This document shows, piece by piece, positions 1 through 6,829 of a DNA stretch of 64,000 bases. Location of the stretch: positions 1 through 64,000 of the forward strand of contig JAHDCD010000009.1 of NCBI GenBank assembly GCA_020630095.1. The letters run 5' to 3'. Position 1 is the stretch's first letter; every line of letters begins with the position of its first letter. This DNA comes from Rickettsiales bacterium. Lineage in GTDB: Bacteria > Pseudomonadota > Alphaproteobacteria > Rickettsiales > UBA8987. The translations under genes and the position numbers were made by a program. The notes under the pieces are model-generated. The model saw only the letters and a program-made list of their open reading frames with translations, did no database searches and was not told the origin of the DNA.

Positions 1-33
1 AATGCTTTATATACATACCGATCTCCTAACTTG

Positions 34-273
34 TTAAAAGTTAGGTGTCAGCCCCCAATTTTTATCAGTTTCTCTAAAAGCAACCTTAAAAGCCAGCTTT
101 TCGCTATATCTTACAGGTTTTATATCTAGGTCATAATTTTCAGGATGCCTTTCCCTTGTTCCGAAAGGGTTTGCTGGCTGGCTTCTTAAGAAATTTAATT
201 TCTCAAAAACTGTCATTGTGCTGCCATCAACTTCTACTTCGTTTAGATATCCTCTTTGGTCTCTTACTTGCAT
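34..273 (-). CDS. Hypothetical small protein (79 aa)
   Basis: I do not recognise this family. The product is small, charged and soluble, with no signal peptide or membrane segment. The frame also opens with a TTG three codons upstream (282), but the ATG at 273 is the simpler start. No clear ribosome binding site is visible. Upstream at 316-330 lies a TTAA-N7-TTAA box, 11 nt before a TAACAT that could be a -10, so it may share the CtrA-like promoter type seen elsewhere in this window. That assignment is weak in such AT-rich sequence. Confidence 0.5.
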   Translation of the reverse strand: MQVRDQRGYLNEVEVDGSTMTVFEKLNFLRSQPANPFGTRERHPENYDLDIKPVRYSEKLAFKVAFRETDKNWGLTPNF

Positions 274-379
274 ATAAAACAATATAGTTAGTAAGGGAAT
301 GTTAGAATAAATAAGTTAATTAAAAGTTAAAAAATTAAAACTTTATGCTGAGGAGTTTAATAGTAGTGGAATAATAAAA

Positions 380-455
380 TGGTGACCCCTACGGGAATCG
401 AACCCGTGTTTCAACCGTGAAAGGGTCGCGTCCTAGACCGCTAGACGAAGGGGCC
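380..455 (-). tRNA. tRNA-Glu (anticodon TTC)
   Basis: The complement folds as a standard 76-nt tRNA. It has a GGCCCCT acceptor 5' strand paired with AGGGGTC (one G-U), a D arm with TCTAGCGGTCTAGGA, anticodon loop CTTTCAC with TTC at its centre, and a T arm containing GGTTCGATTCC. The 3' CCA is encoded. The anticodon and the overall match to bacterial tRNA-Glu make the identity secure. Confidence 0.97.
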
Positions 456-548
456 ACTTTCACAGAATGCAAATTATATAACTTATTGAGGATTTATGAT
501 CAAGAGTTAATTGTTAGAAGTTTTTAAATTAGAATTTATTATAGCTTC

Positions 549-1076
549 TTAATCTTGATCAAACTGCTGTTCGGATAATAGACGTTCGCGTTCTTTTACG
601 GCGGCAGCGATTTTATCTACAATGGCATTTACGAAATATACTTCGTTTTTAGGGTAAAAGGCTTCGGCTATAAGAACATACTGAGATATAATGATTTTTT
701 GATCTGTTTCAGCATTCTCATTAAGCTCGTATGAGGCGATTCTTAGGATTGACCGCACCAATGTATCTAGTGATTCAAATGAATTTTGTCGGTGTAGGAA
801 TGAGCGGATAGTTTCATCTATCGCATTCATATGGCGTGTTATATGCAGTAAAGCGGCGCGGATAAATTTATTATCTGTTTTACGAACGGATACTTCTTCA
901 CCTAGCGAATGAAGTTTGAAATCTGGAAGTAATTCAATGATTTGGTTTTCAGATAGTTCGTGGAAATTATTTTCGTCGAAATTATAATATTCGGAATCTA
1001 AGGAAAAAGCATACAGCATCTGCACCGCAACAAGGCGGGCAAAACTTTTAGGCAGTGAAGTGTTTACTCTATCCAT
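549..1076 (-). CDS. nusB: Transcription antitermination factor NusB
   Basis: NusB binds boxA RNA with ribosomal protein S10 and supports processive transcription of rRNA operons. The 175-residue product has the family's N-terminal helix motif (SFARLVAVQMLYAFSL, residues 11-26), a central RSILRIASYEL, and the C-terminal VYFVNAIVDKIA signature. It starts at an ATG at 1076. It lies downstream of ribH on the same strand, the usual alphaproteobacterial ribH-nusB order, with 144 nt between them. That gap holds a boxA-like sequence and a terminator-like hairpin just before the start codon, described separately. Confidence 0.93.
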   Translation of the reverse strand: MDRVNTSLPKSFARLVAVQMLYAFSLDSEYYNFDENNFHELSENQIIELLPDFKLHSLGEEVSVRKTDNKFIRAALLHITRHMNAIDETIRSFLHRQNSFESLDTLVRSILRIASYELNENAETDQKIIISQYVLIAEAFYPKNEVYFVNAIVDKIAAAVKERERLLSEQQFDQD

Positions 1077-1086
1077 ACAAAAAACC

Positions 1087-1170
1087 TTAAGCGCATATTC
1101 AAGCTTTGTTAGCTTGTGCGCCTATAACCACCTAATACTCTTAATTATAAGAGATTTTCCCTAAAAAGCG
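1087..1170 (-). promoter_or_regulatory. nusB leader: boxA-like element and terminator-like hairpin
   Basis: On the minus strand CGCTTTTTA (1170-1162) differs by one base from a boxA-type CGCTCTTTA. Further down, GCGCA and CAAGCT (1121-1111 side) pair with AGCTTG and TGCGC to form an 11-bp interrupted stem spanning 1121-1091. A run of six T's follows, immediately before the nusB ATG. Seen: the hairpin and T run. Inferred: attenuation or NusB-dependent autoregulation; no function is proven. Confidence 0.4.
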
Positions 1171-1195
1171 TTACTTCGAAAAGTTACTAAATATT

Positions 1196-1228
1196 AAAAT
1201 ACAATAACTTTGGTTAATAATTAGTTAA
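1196..1228 (-). promoter_or_regulatory. Possible CtrA-like box and -10 before nusB
   Basis: Read on the minus strand, TTAACTAATTATTAACC (TTAA-N7-TTAAC) is followed 12 nt later by TATTTT. This matches the box-to--10 spacing of the stronger sites in this window. It overlaps the last codons of ribH. AT-rich sequence makes chance matches possible, so this is a tentative site. Confidence 0.3.
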
Positions 1229-1640
1229 TAAAATTAATATTATCAATAAGATTTATAAGTGCTTTTGCGCCGTAACCGCCTTTATCCTTTGCTGTGCTTG
1301 ATATGCGGGCTTGGGCTTGTTCTTTATTTTCGCAAGGTAAAATAGAGTTAATAATGGCAATATTATGTTTAAGTGAGAGGTTTGTTAAGGCTCTGGCGGA
1401 TTCATTAACCACAACGTCGTAATGAGTTGTAGCCCCGCGGATAACTATGCCCAATGCCAAAAACCCATCAAAATTATTTTTATGTGCGTTTATGATTTGA
1501 GGTATTTCTAGTGCTCCGGTGCAGTGTAATGTGGTTACATTATGGCCATCTGCTTTTAGGGCGGAAGATGTGTTTTCTTCTAATTCTTTTGATAATTCGG
1601 GGTAGAATCTTGCAGAAACTATGAGTATGTTTTTAGGCAT
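1221..1640 (-). CDS. ribH: 6,7-dimethyl-8-ribityllumazine synthase
   Basis: Lumazine synthase condenses 5-amino-6-ribitylaminouracil with dihydroxybutanone phosphate in the penultimate step of riboflavin synthesis. The 139-residue product begins MPKNILIVSARFYPEL at the ATG at 1640; upstream in-frame codons do not fit the family. The substrate-binding VIRGATTHYDVV and the late DKGGYGAKALINLI segments are diagnostic. ribH is transcribed towards nusB. Its start codon is only 12 bp from the divergent ctaB start, so each gene's promoter must lie at least partly within the other. Confidence 0.92.
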   Translation of the reverse strand: MPKNILIVSARFYPELSKELEENTSSALKADGHNVTTLHCTGALEIPQIINAHKNNFDGFLALGIVIRGATTHYDVVVNESARALTNLSLKHNIAIINSILPCENKEQAQARISSTAKDKGGYGAKALINLIDNINFIN

Positions 1641-1652
1641 ATAACTTATTAT

Positions 1653-2507
1653 ATGAATAACTACGCTACAGTAAAAGATTATTTCCAACTCTTAAAGCCA
1701 AGGGTGATGACGCTTGTGGTGTTTACTGGTTTGATTGGGTTAATAATTGCGCCGGCAGAAGTTTCTTTTATTGAGGGTTTGATAGCAATATTTTGTATAG
1801 CGCTTGGTTCGGGAGCATCTGGTGCGGTTAACCAGTGGTATGAGGCGGATATTGATGCAAAGATGCAACGTACGAAGAATAGGCCAATTCCCGCGGGTAG
1901 GGTAAGCAAGGGGGAGGCGTTAGATTTTGCAATAATTGCGGCAGGGTTTTCGGTGTTCTTTATGGCATTTGCGGTGAATCTGCTTTCGGCATTTTTACTG
2001 CTTTGTGCAATTTGTTTTTATGTATTTATTTATACAATTTGGCTTAAACCGCGTACTCCACAAAATATTGTAATAGGTGGAGCTGCGGGGGCATTTCCTC
2101 CGTTAATTGGTTGGGCCGCGGTTACAGGGTCAATTACTTATGAGCCTGTTATATTATTTGCGTTAATATTCTTTTGGACTCCGCCGCATTTTTGGGCGTT
2201 GTCATTATATGCATCTGACGATTATACAAAGGCTGGAATACCAATGCTACCGGTTGTTAAAGGTGATGGGCATACTAAAAAGCAGATAGTTATTTATTCA
2301 TATATAATGAGCGCTGTAGCGTTATTGCCAGCGATATTTTTAGGCTATATATATTTAGGTGTATCTGTTATATTGAGTGCATATTTTATATACCTTGCTT
2401 ATAAAGTTAAATCTGGAGAGATAAAAGATGCTAAGAGATTATTTTATTACTCGATGTTGTATCTTTTTGGGTTATTCTTGGTAATAGGGGTGTTGGGAGT
2501 TTTATAG
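1653..2507 (+). CDS. ctaB: Protoheme IX farnesyltransferase (heme O synthase)
   Basis: CtaB farnesylates heme B to heme O for cytochrome oxidase maturation in the inner membrane. The 284-residue polytopic protein has the prenyl-diphosphate-binding motif around residues 60-80 (N60, D66, D68, then RTKNRPIP) and the second acidic loop with DDYTKAGIPMLP. It opens the cta cluster that continues with a 39-aa protein, ctaG and, after an inserted element, ctaE. Oxidase subunits I and II are not in this window. Confidence 0.95.
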   Translation: MNNYATVKDYFQLLKPRVMTLVVFTGLIGLIIAPAEVSFIEGLIAIFCIALGSGASGAVNQWYEADIDAKMQRTKNRPIPAGRVSKGEALDFAIIAAGFSVFFMAFAVNLLSAFLLLCAICFYVFIYTIWLKPRTPQNIVIGGAAGAFPPLIGWAAVTGSITYEPVILFALIFFWTPPHFWALSLYASDDYTKAGIPMLPVVKGDGHTKKQIVIYSYIMSAVALLPAIFLGYIYLGVSVILSAYFIYLAYKVKSGEIKDAKRLFYYSMLYLFGLFLVIGVLGVL

Positions 2508-2517
2508 GATTATTATT

Positions 2518-2637
2518 ATGCCACACGGAAAAGCACACGAAGAAAAGAAAGGTAAAAACAAAGCGTTATTAATATTGCTGGTATTCTTTGTGGTGGCGTT
2601 ATTCTTTTTAGCGATGGTTAAAACTACGGGTGTGTAG
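2518..2637 (+). CDS. Small membrane protein of the cta cluster (39 aa, CoxF-like)
   Basis: This short frame starts at ATG 2518, 10 nt after ctaB stops, and ends 2 nt before ctaG. The product starts MPHGKAHEEKKGKNK, followed by a single hydrophobic segment of about 18 residues. Many alphaproteobacteria have a small single-span protein in exactly this place between ctaB and ctaG, sometimes called CoxF. I infer a role in oxidase assembly from position and topology; sequence similarity alone is too short to prove it. Confidence 0.7.
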   Translation: MPHGKAHEEKKGKNKALLILLVFFVVALFFLAMVKTTGV

Positions 2638-2639
2638 AT

Positions 2640-3158
2640 TTGTCTAAGAATAAAATTATCATATTATGTATAATGCCATTGCTGATGTTTATTTTGGCGT
2701 GGAATTCGGATTATCTATATAATGCGTTCTGCCGTGTTACGGGTTATGCGGGCACTACTAATAAGGGGGAGGCTGCGACTGGGGAGGTTTTGGATAGGCA
2801 GATTACTATTAAATTTAATGCAGATACGGCAGATGACTTACCTTGGGAATTTAAGGAAGATCAGAAAGAGGTTTTAGTTAATGTTGGTGAGAATAGTTTA
2901 GCATTCTTTTCGGCGGAGAATAAGTCTGTTAAGGCTACTGCGGGAACGTCTATATATAATGTTACACCGCAAAAGGTGGGTAAGTATTTTACTAAGGTTG
3001 AATGTTTTTGCTTTGAAAGGCAGGAATTAAAGCCTTATGAAGAGATAAAATTTCCTGTTTCATTCTACATTGATCCCGCTATAATTGAGGACTCCGATAT
3101 GGATGACGTACGAGAGATCACCTTATCGTATGTATTTTATGTAGATAAAGAGGAGTAG
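2640..3158 (+). CDS. ctaG: Cytochrome c oxidase assembly protein CtaG/Cox11
   Basis: Cox11 delivers copper to the CuB centre of oxidase subunit I. The 172-residue protein has one N-terminal membrane span (residues 5-21), then a periplasmic copper-binding domain with FCRVTGYAGTT (30-40), SIYNVTPQKVGKYF (104-117) and the CFC copper motif (C122, C124). The start is probably the TTG at 2640, two bases after the preceding stop, which suggests translational coupling. The next gene of the usual cluster, ctaE, is displaced by a GIY-YIG element. Confidence 0.94.
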   Translation: MSKNKIIILCIMPLLMFILAWNSDYLYNAFCRVTGYAGTTNKGEAATGEVLDRQITIKFNADTADDLPWEFKEDQKEVLVNVGENSLAFFSAENKSVKATAGTSIYNVTPQKVGKYFTKVECFCFERQELKPYEEIKFPVSFYIDPAIIEDSDMDDVREITLSYVFYVDKEE

Positions 3159-3174
3159 CGGTTAGATCAATTGG

Positions 3175-3540
3175 GTCATTCGCCGACTTGATCGGCGAAT
3201 CCAGAGTAGAAAAAATGAGCTTTTGTGTTTATATATTAGCTAGCGATAGAAATGGAACTACATACATAGGCATTACAAATGATGTTGTAAGAAGAGTTTG
3301 GGAGCATAAAGAAAAAATTAATAAGAAGTCATTTTCATCAAAATATAGTGCGGTGAAGTTGGTTTATTATGAATTTTATGATAATCCATCTTTGGCAATA
3401 GCTAGGGAGAAGCGTCTTAAAAGGTATAAAAGAATTTGGAAGTTAGAGTTAATTGAGAAGTTGAATCCGCAATGGAAGGATTTATATGATGAGGTTAATC
3501 ACTAGCAACCCTAGATTCGCCGATCAAGTCGGCGAATGAC
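3175..3540 (+). mobile_element. GIY-YIG gene bracketed by inverted palindromes
   Basis: The 27 bp at 3175-3201 and at 3514-3540 are perfect inverted copies of each other. Each copy is itself a hairpin: ATTCGCCGA, loop CTTGA, TCGGCGAAT. Between them sits one complete GIY-YIG nuclease gene. The unit splits ctaG from ctaE, which are normally adjacent. The palindrome shares its GTCATT end and its CTTGATC core with solo palindromes elsewhere in the window (for example 46496-46523). I infer a mobile or repeat-associated unit; no target duplication was recognised. Confidence 0.65.
3215..3505 (+). CDS. GIY-YIG nuclease domain protein
   Basis: The small single-domain protein (96 aa from ATG 3215; a TTG at 3188 lies inside the flanking palindrome) belongs to the short GIY-YIG/UPF0213 type. 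It shows VYIL...TTYIGIT at the N terminus, the conserved arginines in VVRRVWEHK, and a REKRLKRYKR helix holding the presumed metal-binding glutamate. Such proteins are predicted metal-dependent endonucleases acting on DNA structures. Its placement exactly between two inverted hairpins suggests it recognises or once mobilised them; that is inference. Confidence 0.85.
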   Translation: MSFCVYILASDRNGTTYIGITNDVVRRVWEHKEKINKKSFSSKYSAVKLVYYEFYDNPSLAIAREKRLKRYKRIWKLELIEKLNPQWKDLYDEVNH

Positions 3541-3569
3541 AAAGGTAAAAGGATACGTAACTAACAACT

Positions 3570-4382
3570 ATGTCTAATCAAACACACGAATATCATTTAG
3601 TTAACCCAAGTGCATGGCCTATACTTACGAGTATTGGCTTTTTAATACTTACCATTGGTGCGGTATTATTTTTCCATGGTAAAACTGGTGGTGATTATAC
3701 AGTAATTGCAGGTTTTGCTGCTTGTATTTACTGTGGTTATGGCTGGTGGCGCGATATTGTGCGTGAGTCTAGAGTTGATAATGCGCATACAAGTCCAGTT
3801 AAGCTAGGCTTAAGAGTGGGTATGGCTTTATTCATACTTTCAGAAGTGATGTTCTTCTTTGCATTCTTCTTTTCATATTTTAAATCGGCAATATTTCCAG
3901 TGGGTGAATTGCAAGGTTATTGGGTGATTGCGGAAGGCGTATTCCCACCGAAAGATATCGTAACGTTTGACCCGTTTGATTTGCCATTTTTAAATACATT
4001 AATTTTACTTTTATCGGGTACGGCGGTTACTTGGGCGCATCATGCGTTATTAGAGAAAGATAGAAAGGGTTTAGTTAATGGTTTGGCTGCTGCGGTATTT
4101 TTAGGTGTTATATTTTCTGTTTTACAAGCTTATGAGTATGGTCATGCCGCGTTCGATATGGATACTAACAACTACTCAGCGAACTTTTATTTAGCTACTG
4201 GCTTCCATGGTGCTCATGTTATTATTGGTACTATTTTCTTGGGCGTTTGTTTAGTGCGTGCAAGAAGAGGGCATTTTGATGATAAGAACCATTTAGGTTT
4301 TGAATTTGCCGCATGGTATTGGCATTTCGTAGACGTTGTATGGTTGTTCTTATTCGTATTTGTATACATCTGGGGACAATAG
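3570..4382 (+). CDS. ctaE: Cytochrome c oxidase subunit III
   Basis: Subunit III of the aa3-type oxidase is a seven-helix inner-membrane protein that binds lipids near the oxygen channel. The 270-residue product has the expected N-terminal HLVNPSAWPI, the EVMFFFAFFF helix, the TAVTWAHHAL region and the terminal AAWYWHFVDVVWLFLFV signature. It completes the assembly cluster begun by ctaB. A short gap with two weak hairpins follows before the RNase J gene. Confidence 0.97.
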   Translation: MSNQTHEYHLVNPSAWPILTSIGFLILTIGAVLFFHGKTGGDYTVIAGFAACIYCGYGWWRDIVRESRVDNAHTSPVKLGLRVGMALFILSEVMFFFAFFFSYFKSAIFPVGELQGYWVIAEGVFPPKDIVTFDPFDLPFLNTLILLLSGTAVTWAHHALLEKDRKGLVNGLAAAVFLGVIFSVLQAYEYGHAAFDMDTNNYSANFYLATGFHGAHVIIGTIFLGVCLVRARRGHFDDKNHLGFEFAAWYWHFVDVVWLFLFVFVYIWGQ

Positions 4383-4467
4383 CTAGAAATTTCAACTTAT
4401 TACGGCGCTTTTCGTTTTAAGCGTAAGGAGTTTTAGGTAATATGTGGTAGGTTTTTTCTACCGCCTA

Positions 4468-6132
4468 ATGTCTAGGAATAAATTTAAGAATGAAGAACTT
4501 ATCTTTCTACCACTTGGTGGAAGTGATGAGATTGGGATGAACCTTAACCTGTATCACCATCAAGGTAAATGGTTGATAATTGATTGTGGTGCTGGCTTTG
4601 CAGATGATCATACTTTTCCGGGTGTACAGTTAATGTCGCCTAAGATTGATTATTTAAAGGATAAGTTAAATGATCTTGAAGGTGTGGTTTTAACGCATGG
4701 TCATGAGGATCATTTAGGTACGATAGCGCTACTTTATGAGGAGCTTGGTTGTCCGACTATTTACTGTACAAAATTTACGGCAGGTATTGTTAATGCAAAA
4801 ATGGGTGAACTTGGTTTACTTGATATTTGTACTGTTAAAACTATCGACCCTGCGAAGAAGTTAAAGGTTGGCATTTTTGAGATGTCCTTCGTTAATATTA
4901 CGCACTCTATTCCTGAGATGAATGCGGTAATATTACATACTGAATATGGTAATGTTGTACATACGGGTGATTGGAAGTTTGACCCGCGTCCGACCATTGG
5001 TGATGAGAGTGATTTAGCTGCTTTAAAGAAAATTGGTGAGGATGGCGCGCTTGCGATGGTGTGTGATTCTACTAATATATTTAAAGAGAAATTTGGTGGT
5101 TCAGAATCTGATATTGAAGAGAATTTAGTTAATATATTTAAAAAGCACGATAAGCGAATTGTGGTAACTACGTTCGCATCTAATGTGGGGCGTGTTTATA
5201 CGATTGCTAAGGCTGCGCGTCAAGCTGGGCGTAAGGTTGCGCTTACTGGTATGAGCTTAAATCGTATTACTGGAATTGCTAAAGAAACGGGTTATCTACT
5301 TGATTTAGATGATTTTATACCTGAAAAGGCGATTCCTAATTATTCTAAGAATGAGCTAGTTGTTATTGCTACAGGTTGCCAAGGTGAGCCTAGAGCGCAA
5401 ATGGCAAAAATTGCTGAAGGGCGACATGAAAATGTTAGCGTTTCTAAAGGGGATGTTGTGGTATTTTCATCAAAAGTTATTCCAGGGAATGATCTTTCAA
5501 TTTTTAATATGTATAACCACTTAATTCGTAAGGGGTGCATGTTATATACTGAGCATACTGATTTTATTCATGTATCTGGGCATCCGAGTTGTGAAGAGCT
5601 TAAAACTATGTACGAATTGGTTCGTCCTAAAATTGCTATTCCTACGCATGGTGAAGCTTCGCATATATATCAGCACGCTAAATATGCGCGTGAAGACTGG
5701 AATGTACCGCACGCGTTAGAGCTTGCAAATGGTACTGCGGTTAAGCTTGCCCCTGGTAAGCCTGAAATTAAATGTGTGGTGGAGTCTGGTTATAATGCAA
5801 TTGATGGTAGCCGTTTAATTGATAAGGATTCTGAAATTCTTAAAATGCGTAGAAGAATGCGCGATGATGGGATTATTTTTATTACGCTTATTTATAATGA
5901 CAGGAATGAACTTGCTGTTCAGCCTTCATTTTCTGCGCCGGGTGTGTTAGATGATCATAATGATTTTGAATATATTGAAGAGCTAACAGGTATTGTAACG
6001 GATATTGCGAATTCTTATGGTGGTAAAGCTAATGAGAAGATTTTCCGTGCGGTTCGTAAGGAAGTTCGTAAAACTATTAAAGCGGATACGCGTAAATACC
6101 CATCTATCGAAATCCAAATTGTTAGGGTTTAA
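4468..6132 (+). CDS. Ribonuclease J family protein
   Basis: This is a metallo-beta-lactamase/beta-CASP ribonuclease of the RNase J type, the enzyme that alphaproteobacteria use for 5'-end maturation and mRNA decay. The 554-residue product has the zinc motif THGHEDHLG (H77, H79, D81, H82), VVHTGDWKFD, and beta-CASP motifs including a late THGE. The start is taken at ATG 4468 because family members begin close to ELIFLPLGG. A GTG at 4444 is in frame, but the ATG at 4442 meets a stop after two codons. Confidence 0.93.
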   Translation: MSRNKFKNEELIFLPLGGSDEIGMNLNLYHHQGKWLIIDCGAGFADDHTFPGVQLMSPKIDYLKDKLNDLEGVVLTHGHEDHLGTIALLYEELGCPTIYCTKFTAGIVNAKMGELGLLDICTVKTIDPAKKLKVGIFEMSFVNITHSIPEMNAVILHTEYGNVVHTGDWKFDPRPTIGDESDLAALKKIGEDGALAMVCDSTNIFKEKFGGSESDIEENLVNIFKKHDKRIVVTTFASNVGRVYTIAKAARQAGRKVALTGMSLNRITGIAKETGYLLDLDDFIPEKAIPNYSKNELVVIATGCQGEPRAQMAKIAEGRHENVSVSKGDVVVFSSKVIPGNDLSIFNMYNHLIRKGCMLYTEHTDFIHVSGHPSCEELKTMYELVRPKIAIPTHGEASHIYQHAKYAREDWNVPHALELANGTAVKLAPGKPEIKCVVESGYNAIDGSRLIDKDSEILKMRRRMRDDGIIFITLIYNDRNELAVQPSFSAPGVLDDHNDFEYIEELTGIVTDIANSYGGKANEKIFRAVRKEVRKTIKADTRKYPSIEIQIVRV

Positions 6133-6238
6133 TTAACGCTTGATATATAGGTGGTTATTGGTGTATTATGTGCGCCTATTCACTAACTACATAAGCTTAA
6201 CACTTAAGTTAATGCCGTACAGTTAAGGAGAAATATAA

Positions 6239-6712
6239 ATGTCAGTAAAAATTAGATTAGCCCGTGGTGGTTCAAAAAAGAAACCTTTCTATCGTTTAGT
6301 TGTAGCAGATTCTGCTAGATCTCGTGATGGTAAATTTATCGAAAAAGTGGGTACTTATAACCCAATGTTACCTAAAGATTCAGAAGAGCGCGTTAACTTA
6401 GTTAAAGAGCGTATTGAATATTGGTTGGGTCAAGGTGCTATACCTTCTGAGCGTATTGCATTATTCTTGCAAAAGGCGGAAATTGGTCAAGAGCTTACGT
6501 CTGTAAAGAAAGTAAATGCTAAGATTGCTCAATCTAGAGCGGTAATTGAAGCGCGCGTTGCTGCAGAGAAAAAAGCTAAAGAGGCTGAAGAAGCGGCTAA
6601 AGCTAAGGAAGAAGCTGAAGCAGCTAAGGCTGCTGCAAAGGAAGCTAAAGAAGCTGAAAAAGCTGCCGCTGAAGAAGCGAAGGCTGAAGAAAAGTCTGAA
6701 GACGCTGCATAG
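6239..6712 (+). CDS. rpsP: 30S ribosomal protein bS16 with A/E/K-rich tail
   Basis: Ribosomal protein S16 helps fold 16S rRNA in the small subunit body. Residues 1-85 are the canonical domain ([33 protein letters not shown]). Residues from about 100 to 157 form a low-complexity Ala/Glu/Lys tail, a known but variable feature of alphaproteobacterial S16. A strong AAGGAG lies 8 nt before the ATG. The usual rimM-trmD-rplS partners are absent here, and a terminator follows at once, so the gene is monocistronic. Confidence 0.96.
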   Translation: MSVKIRLARGGSKKKPFYRLVVADSARSRDGKFIEKVGTYNPMLPKDSEERVNLVKERIEYWLGQGAIPSERIALFLQKAEIGQELTSVKKVNAKIAQSRAVIEARVAAEKKAKEAEEAAKAKEEAEAAKAAAKEAKEAEKAAAEEAKAEEKSEDAA

Positions 6713-6742
6713 TATTTTAATAGTTAAAATTCTATATTATAG

Positions 6743-6771
6743 AAAAAGCCCGCTAATTGGTGGGCTTTTTT
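6743..6771 (+). terminator. Rho-independent terminator of rpsP
   Basis: AAAAGCCCGC and GTGGGCTTTT form a GC-rich stem with a 6-nt loop, ending in a run of T's, 30 nt after the rpsP stop. The same stem sequence, AAAAAGCCCGC, is reused at 21177 and 32114. Confidence 0.93.
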
Positions 6772-6790
6772 GTGTAAAAGTTAATGGAAA

Positions 6791-6823
6791 TTAACCCTTT
6801 CTTAATTTTATTACTGCTATAAT
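6791..6823 (+). promoter_or_regulatory. CtrA-like box and -10 for the giant secreted protein
   Basis: TTAACCCTTTCTTAA (6791-6805, TTAA-N7-TTAA) is followed 12 nt later by a perfect TATAAT (6818-6823). Seven bases further is the GTG at 6830, so the mRNA would be leaderless. The box covers the position where a -35 would lie, as at CtrA-activated promoters. Confidence 0.65.
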
Positions 6824-6829
6824 CCTAGA

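Noticed and set aside
316-330. TTAA-N7-TTAA box upstream of the first gene
   Set aside because: It lies in nearly pure A/T sequence with a poor -10; not counted among the supported CtrA-like sites.
4404-4463. Two small hairpins between ctaE and the RNase J gene as a terminator or riboswitch
   Set aside because: Stems are only 5 bp with no T tract after them, and the second overlaps the possible GTG start, so the signal is weak.
6546-6794. Lys/Leu-rich plus-strand frame inside rpsP
   Set aside because: It is an artefact of the Ala/Glu/Lys low-complexity tail read in another frame, and runs through the terminator.
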